38,737 bases of DNA from Flavobacteriales bacterium (GTDB lineage: Bacteria; Bacteroidota; Bacteroidia; Flavobacteriales; Schleiferiaceae): the NCBI GenBank assembly GCA_007693635.1, contig REDE01000139.1:1-38737 (forward strand), read 5' to 3'. Under the pieces are notes generated by a model. It saw only the letters and a list, made by a program, of their open reading frames with translations, searched no databases and had not been told where the DNA came from. The first letter of the stretch is position 1, and every line of letters begins with the position of its first letter. A program made the translations under genes and the position numbers. Of the stretch, positions 34,162 to 38,737 are shown piece after piece.

Positions 34162-36144
34162 TTACCATTTCACTCGAATACCCGTGCGAATCCAAAGTCC
34201 GGGAAGTTCTATCCCTCCGCGATCAAATACGGGTTGTTGGTTGAATAAGTTGGAGGCTTCGACATAAAAATCAACCGCTTGGAGTTCCTTGGCAATTCGC
34301 AACGCACTCATCCATACGTGGGGATAAGCGCTGGGCTCGGTCTCTCCAAAAGCTAGAAAACTGCCTCGACGATTCTGCCAACTCACGCGAAAGTGGTAGG
34401 TAATTCCCGCTATTTCTCCAGTGAGGGAGGTGTTGAGTTTGTGCTGAAGAAAGTCTAAAGCGTAAAAGCTTATGAATTGAAAGTCGTCTTGCAAACTATT
34501 GAGATAGGTATACCCAACGGCTACACGGTCGAGATTTTGTAGCGTAGGGACACTTAATGTCAATTGTCCTTCGAAGCCATAAACATCCAGCTGGTTGATA
34601 TTGGCGGCTTGTGTAATTGTTTCTCCGGGAAATCTTACCCAGTCGATTAGCTCGCGACCTTGACGAAAGAACGCGGCGGTTTGCATGGTAAACTTGCTGT
34701 TGCGCAGACGGTAACCCAATTCGTACTGATTGGAATACTCTGTCTGTAAGTCTAAACTTCCTTGGGCGCCCCCAACGGTATAATATAAATCGGTAAAGGT
34801 GGGGAGGCGGAAGCTGCGGTTGGCGCCGGCAAATAAAAGTTGGTTTTTTCCCGTACGGTAGCTGAGTTCTGCCCCGGGCATGTAATCGAACCCGAAGTCG
34901 GTGTTGTAATTGAACAATATTCCTACTCGAACATTGAAGTCATTGATTGTGCCGTCATAGCCTACGGAGGAAGCAAGGTTGTGTCGGTCGGCAAATCGCG
35001 TGTATTGTCCGCGCGGATGAAAGGCTACGTCGATGGGTTGGTCGATAAACTCGCCCAATGCATTCGACAAAACCCCCTCGTAACGGTAGTCTGCTCCAAT
35101 ATGAATGAAGTGACCTGTGGCTATTTCGTGAGAAAATTTGCTCTCAACTCCAGCTGTTCTACTTCGATGGTAGTTGTGGTCTGCATACCAAGAAGCCGCC
35201 GTATCGGCCCCGCGAATGAATAAGCCGTTTCGATATTGAAAAAAGCCGGGGCCTTCACGGAATAACTCAAACCGGTCGTTGTGTTGCCTTGCGTAGCCTA
35301 ATATCCGAATTCGACTTTTTTGATTTTTACTACGAACCATCATGCTCCCCTGAAGGTTGATGCCGCGAATGGCTTCAAACTGCTCGGGGAAGGCGAAGGA
35401 ATAAAAATTTTGTGCGCCAAACGATCTGTTTACAAATCCGGCCATGACTTGTAAATCCATGTTTTCGGCATTCTTATGCCCGGCAATGGTAATGGATGAA
35501 TTGCTAAAATCGGTGTTTTCAATGTATCCATCATGCTGCATATGTTGTGCGTGAATGCTAATGCCTTGCTGGGCATTTCCCAGACTTTGAAATACTCGTC
35601 CTCCAAACATTCCTTTTTGTCCGATAAATGTTTCCGCACTCCCAATATTCCCTTCGCCTTTTCGGGTAATGATGTTGATGGCGCCCGTCATTGCGCCGGC
35701 ACCGAGCGTATGACTGCTCCCGCCGGGTAGAATTTCGATGCGCTCAATTTGTTGCGGACTAATGGGAAGATTGAGGTTGTGGTGTCCGGTTTGTGGGTCA
35801 TTCATACGAATACCATCAATCAATATAATGGTTTGATCAAAAGTTCCTCCCCGCATGCTGACGTCCGTTTGCGCGTCAAAAGCACCCCGCTGTCGCATGT
35901 CAACGCCTACGGCATATTCCAGAAGTTCGGTTAGTGACTGCGCGGCACTGCGTTCAATTTCCTTCCGATCGATAATTAATACTTGGCGCGGAACCCGGTC
36001 GAGCGACTCGCGATTGACGATGACTTCAACCTCGGAGAGCTCCGCCTCGAGTTGGGCATTTGCTGTAAACAAAGAGCAAATACATGCAGCTGCCATAAAG
36101 GAGCGCAAGGTCGTGTTTTTTCGATTTTCTTTTCGGGTCATCAA
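34162..36144 (-). CDS. TonB-dependent outer-membrane receptor
   Basis: This 660-residue protein has a signal peptide (cleavage near TANAQ, residue 30), a plug domain (about 40-150) with SLTELLEYAVGVDMRQRG, VSMRGGTFDQTIILIDGIRMND and ERIEILPGGSSHTLGAGAMTGAIN-type segments, and a 22-strand beta-barrel ending RTGIRVKW. This is the BtuB-like short form without an N-terminal carboxypeptidase-like domain or SusD partner. The substrate is unknown; no cobalamin riboswitch is visible in the roughly 170-bp upstream region. It is convergent with nothing and precedes the queD operon on the same strand. Confidence 0.9.
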   Translation of the reverse strand: MMTRKENRKNTTLRSFMAAACICSLFTANAQLEAELSEVEVIVNRESLDRVPRQVLIIDRKEIERSAAQSLTELLEYAVGVDMRQRGAFDAQTDVSMRGGTFDQTIILIDGIRMNDPQTGHHNLNLPISPQQIERIEILPGGSSHTLGAGAMTGAINIITRKGEGNIGSAETFIGQKGMFGGRVFQSLGNAQQGISIHAQHMQHDGYIENTDFSNSSITIAGHKNAENMDLQVMAGFVNRSFGAQNFYSFAFPEQFEAIRGINLQGSMMVRSKNQKSRIRILGYARQHNDRFELFREGPGFFQYRNGLFIRGADTAASWYADHNYHRSRTAGVESKFSHEIATGHFIHIGADYRYEGVLSNALGEFIDQPIDVAFHPRGQYTRFADRHNLASSVGYDGTINDFNVRVGILFNYNTDFGFDYMPGAELSYRTGKNQLLFAGANRSFRLPTFTDLYYTVGGAQGSLDLQTEYSNQYELGYRLRNSKFTMQTAAFFRQGRELIDWVRFPGETITQAANINQLDVYGFEGQLTLSVPTLQNLDRVAVGYTYLNSLQDDFQFISFYALDFLQHKLNTSLTGEIAGITYHFRVSWQNRRGSFLAFGETEPSAYPHVWMSALRIAKELQAVDFYVEASNLFNQQPVFDRGGIELPGLWIRTGIRVKW

Positions 36145-36163
36145 GGGCTTTGTTTGTGCGGGG

Positions 36164-36171
36164 CAAAATTA
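36164..36171 (-). promoter_or_regulatory. -7 promoter element of the TonB receptor gene
   Basis: The minus strand reads TAATTTTG, a perfect TAnnTTTG match, 19 bases upstream of the receptor ATG. No clear -33 element was found at normal spacing. Confidence 0.5.
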
Positions 36172-36284
36172 GAACCTAGCTTTTTCCGACTTAAATAAAA
36201 ACAAGTTTTTTCCGTAATCATAACACATTGTCAATCCACAGAAGTGTGTTTTTTATAAAAAGGCAAAAAAATCGTACAAAATCA

Positions 36285-36317
36285 TTTGCAAAAAAGATAA
36301 GCGTATTCGTACATTTG
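36285..36317 (+). promoter_or_regulatory. Complete Bacteroidota-type promoter of dprA
   Basis: TTTG at 36285-36288 and TACATTTG at 36310-36317 are separated by 21 bases, close to the textbook -33/-7 arrangement. Transcription would start around 36320-36323, only a few bases before the first ATG. Confidence 0.75.
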
Positions 36318-36331
36318 TGTTTTTGATGATT

Positions 36332-37447
36332 ATGAAAAAAATTATATATCACGATGAGCTTTACGTGCGTGCATTGCAGCGAGTTTCGGGTCTTGGGAAC
36401 AGGAGTATTCGGCAATTGGCAAGAATAGCCAATGGTTTGGAGGCGATGTATTCTATGAATTTTAAGCAGTTAACGGCATTGGATGGCGTGATGCCCAAGT
36501 TGGCTGAACTGGTTCTTTCCGCGCATTCGGAAATGGAGAATGCGCAGAGGGAGTTTGATTATTGTACTAAGAATAGTATTGAAATGCTGGCGTTCAACAA
36601 CCAATATTACCCTCAAAGATTAAGAGTTTTTGATGATGCGCCGGTAGTGGTTTTTTGGAGAGGAAATAAGAGTTCACTGCAGCAAGATCGGACAATTGGT
36701 GTTGTGGGGACCCGCGCAGCAACCGATTATGGACGTCGACATACGCAGAGTCTGATTGAAAAATGGCAGCCATTTGGTCCGGCGGTAATCAGCGGTTTGG
36801 CTTACGGAATTGATGTGGCGGCGCATCAAGCTGCACTGAATTTCCAGTTACCCACCATTGGTGTCATGGGGAATGGCATCGATAAAGTGTACCCATCCAT
36901 GCATCGCAGAGTAGCCGATGAGATGTTGGAGATGGGCGGACTCTTGAGTGAATTTCCTCCGGGAACCAAGCCGGATAGACAAAATTTCCCCATGCGGAAT
37001 CGAATTGTAGCTATGCTTTCAGATGCTTTGGTAGTGGTGGAGGCTGCCGAGCGCGGCGGCGCCCTAATTACCGCTAATATGGCCTTTGACTACAATAAGG
37101 AAGTTTACGCCGTTCCCGGAAAGCCCAGCGATCGACTTTCGATGGGTTGCAACAAATTAATTGCGGAAAACAAAGCTATATTGTTGTACAGTCCCCAGCA
37201 AGTTGTCGATGATTTGCGTTGGCAAAAGAGCAGTCGTCCGCGACTACAGCAAGGGCAATTGTTTCTCGAACTCGATCCTTTGTCTCAGGAAATTATAGCG
37301 CTATTGAGCGATCATCCAAAAACGCCTTTGGAGGAGCTGTGCAGCAAACTCAACAAACGACCATCCGAATTATTGGGGCCACTTTTGGAGTTAGAATTGA
37401 AAGGACTGGTGTGCTCACTTCCTGGAAACACCTTCGTCATTTCCTGA
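36332..37447 (+). CDS. dprA: DNA-processing protein DprA
   Basis: DprA binds incoming single-stranded DNA and loads RecA during natural transformation. The 371-residue protein has a short N-terminal helical domain, a Rossmann-like core with VVGTRAATDYGR, ISGLAYGIDVAAHQAAL, MGNGIDKVYPS, EFPPGTKPDRQNFPMRNRI (in parts), VVEAAERGGALITAN and VPGKPSDRLSMGCN, and a C-terminal winged-helix-like domain (about 310-371). The frame opens at a GTG at 36317, but that base is the end of the -7 box; ATGs at 36326 and 36332 are the possible starts and I use the second. Confidence 0.93.
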   Translation: MKKIIYHDELYVRALQRVSGLGNRSIRQLARIANGLEAMYSMNFKQLTALDGVMPKLAELVLSAHSEMENAQREFDYCTKNSIEMLAFNNQYYPQRLRVFDDAPVVVFWRGNKSSLQQDRTIGVVGTRAATDYGRRHTQSLIEKWQPFGPAVISGLAYGIDVAAHQAALNFQLPTIGVMGNGIDKVYPSMHRRVADEMLEMGGLLSEFPPGTKPDRQNFPMRNRIVAMLSDALVVVEAAERGGALITANMAFDYNKEVYAVPGKPSDRLSMGCNKLIAENKAILLYSPQQVVDDLRWQKSSRPRLQQGQLFLELDPLSQEIIALLSDHPKTPLEELCSKLNKRPSELLGPLLELELKGLVCSLPGNTFVIS

Positions 37448-37452
37448 AAAAG

Positions 37453-38610
37453 TTATTTTCCGCCAGTGATCGAATTCCAAATTTCTTGCTGAATTTGCGG
37501 GTTGACCAATATTGCCAGAATGATGGATATCAATAGACCAATGATAGCATTGGTGGCGTCTTTGCGAATGAGTTTAAATATTTTCTTCAAACTCCGTTTA
37601 GATTTGTATGCTGGAGCTATTTTCATGGCTAATTCCCTTCCGGCAAGCAATCCCAAAAACACCCAGGTCGTACTCATTGGCACCTGACTCCAGTAGTAGA
37701 ATATGAGTAAAACCAGCGCGTAGACCAAATCAATCACGGTTGCGCCTTTGATTTCTTTAGTATCGGACTTTTCGTTGATGATGTTTTGAATTTTTCCTCC
37801 ACGAAAATAGAGAAGCAGACCAAGTCCGAAGAAAATATAGGATACAAAAGCGGTAAATTGCCAAGGGTTGAGTGATCGTGGGAGGAATACCGCGATATTC
37901 GCTGCGTCTTGCATAAGCCAAATCGCCCAGAGTAGACCGCTAATAATCCACTGAACAACCCTCCATCCCGGATGGTACTTGCTCTTAACGAATTTCTTTA
38001 TTTGCTTAGAAAGAATAATCCAAACAATAATTGCAGAAATAAAAGCAATCCCGTATCCCGATACGCTTTTCCCCAAAACTTTAATAATACCTGTGGAGCT
38101 GCTAGAAAAAGCACTTAATAGCAAGAAGGTGGTGGAAACGGGCATGCGTAAACGCGTGAGAAACAGCAGGACCAAAGGCGCGGCAACTTGTAAGTACCGA
38201 AAACTTTGGGGCGCCTCTTCAAATCCTTTCGACTGCAAACGACCAAAAGAAACATCTCCGTGCCATTGTCCGTCAACCCAGCCGCCGTTTACGTACCAGC
38301 CCAGGGTCATTACGGTCACGAATATTCCACCCAAAAACAACCACAAGGCCCACCAACGTCGGTCAGCATTGGAAGATAAAAAAGTGCCAATGGTTTGGAT
38401 ACTGTCGTTGGCGATCGCTGAATATCCCGCAAAAGCAAATCCCACCCACATCGCCACGTACGGATAAGGGTATAATATTCCTGTAACGAGAAACAAGAAG
38501 AACAGCAGTCGGAGAAACTTTCTTTCTTTGAACAAGAACATTCTCAACACTCGGGAGCGCTTCCCCACAAAGGGTGAGTCATAGTTACGCTCGAGTTTTT
38601 TTAAATCCAT
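37453..38610 (-). CDS. Divergent PiT-like inorganic phosphate permease
   Basis: This 385-residue protein has about ten membrane helices and a two-fold internal repeat. The first half has IANDSIQTIG at 66-75 and MPVSTTF at 156-162; the second has QDAANIAVFLPR at 234-245 and VPMSTTW at 310-316. The paired AND/AAN and P-x-STT motifs are the signature of PiT phosphate transporters (GANDxxN and P-x-STTH), though each motif is altered. It is probably a phosphate or related anion permease of the inner membrane, with the substrate inferred. It is convergent with dprA and 5 bases from its stop. Confidence 0.65.
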   Translation of the reverse strand: MDLKKLERNYDSPFVGKRSRVLRMFLFKERKFLRLLFFLFLVTGILYPYPYVAMWVGFAFAGYSAIANDSIQTIGTFLSSNADRRWWALWLFLGGIFVTVMTLGWYVNGGWVDGQWHGDVSFGRLQSKGFEEAPQSFRYLQVAAPLVLLFLTRLRMPVSTTFLLLSAFSSSSTGIIKVLGKSVSGYGIAFISAIIVWIILSKQIKKFVKSKYHPGWRVVQWIISGLLWAIWLMQDAANIAVFLPRSLNPWQFTAFVSYIFFGLGLLLYFRGGKIQNIINEKSDTKEIKGATVIDLVYALVLLIFYYWSQVPMSTTWVFLGLLAGRELAMKIAPAYKSKRSLKKIFKLIRKDATNAIIGLLISIILAILVNPQIQQEIWNSITGGK

Positions 38611-38737
38611 ACTTCTATTTGATGGTTTACTTCGACTAATTATCGAAATAGATTTCTACGCTGCAAAGAAAATATAAAATGTTAACCTACGAACGAATTT
38701 GAAAAATTTAATATTGGGCGGTCTGAGGGGGGGGCTT

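Noticed and set aside
36145-36309. Possible cobalamin riboswitch upstream of the BtuB-like receptor
   Set aside because: The upstream region is short and AT-rich and shows no B12-box or conserved stem pattern that I can see.
38717-38737. G-run at the window's end
   Set aside because: It is a short homopolymer at the edge of the window with no visible context; no feature can be supported.

Overview
The window reads as a chromosomal segment of a marine flavobacterium-like Bacteroidota. The evidence is consistent across the window: three secreted proteins carry C-terminal type IX secretion (T9SS) sorting domains, there is a green-type proteorhodopsin with retinal-synthesis genes, isoprenoids come from the mevalonate pathway, and many genes are preceded by the Bacteroidota -7 promoter element TAnnTTTG. 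I see no rRNA, tRNA, CRISPR array, integrase or intact transposase. All functional calls come from reading motifs in the translated sequence; no database search was possible.

Layout. (1) 1-1580 is an accessory region. It has a two-gene AT-rich block (GIY-YIG protein and a GWGSL-type protein) bounded by imperfect inverted repeats, then a gene-poor gap holding a 142-bp MITE-like element with 17-bp terminal inverted repeats and a perfect 6-bp direct repeat at its edges. (2) 1581-6398 encodes one 1605-residue protein joining a DnaQ-like exonuclease, a RecQ helicase and a UvrD-type helicase. (3) 6465-10685 encodes a 1406-residue T9SS substrate with beta-propeller repeats and a recently amplified 153-bp repeat. 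(4) 10711-15352, minus strand, holds a rhodanese protein, an OprD-like porin, a fused alpha/beta 2-oxoacid dehydrogenase E1 and a patatin-like lipase. (5) 15530-17202, plus strand, holds a small T9SS protein, a YvlD-like membrane protein and FolK. (6) 17203-19654, minus strand, holds a Crp/Fnr-type regulator, a stomatin-like protein and RuvC, with a dyad-rich gap between the last two. (7) 19832-23273, plus strand, holds a glycosyltransferase, an orphan histidine kinase and HemW. (8) 23270-28393 is the phototrophy region: a membrane protein and an SLC13 symporter (minus), proteorhodopsin (minus), and divergently crtY-blh (plus). (9) 28465-34117, minus strand, has a T9SS protein and a lipoprotein, then a compact run of UbiA prenyltransferase, mevalonate kinase, diphosphomevalonate decarboxylase, FabD and QueD. 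(10) 34162-38610 holds a TonB-dependent receptor, DprA and a divergent PiT-like permease.

How the genes fit together. Mevalonate kinase and MvaD lead to isopentenyl diphosphate. CrtY closes lycopene to beta-carotene, Blh cleaves beta-carotene to retinal, and the opsin uses retinal as a light-driven proton pump. The other carotenoid genes (crtE, crtB, crtI) must lie outside the window. The UbiA-family enzyme draws on the same prenyl pool.

The items I would look at first are the exonuclease-RecQ-UvrD fusion beside mobile DNA, the MITE with its target-site duplication, the cassette-like two-gene block, the nested four-copy AGCTCA dyad at 18883-18952, and the TTTTTRG array between the opsin and crtY. 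Several start codons were moved inward because the longest reading frame begins inside a promoter box or terminator.
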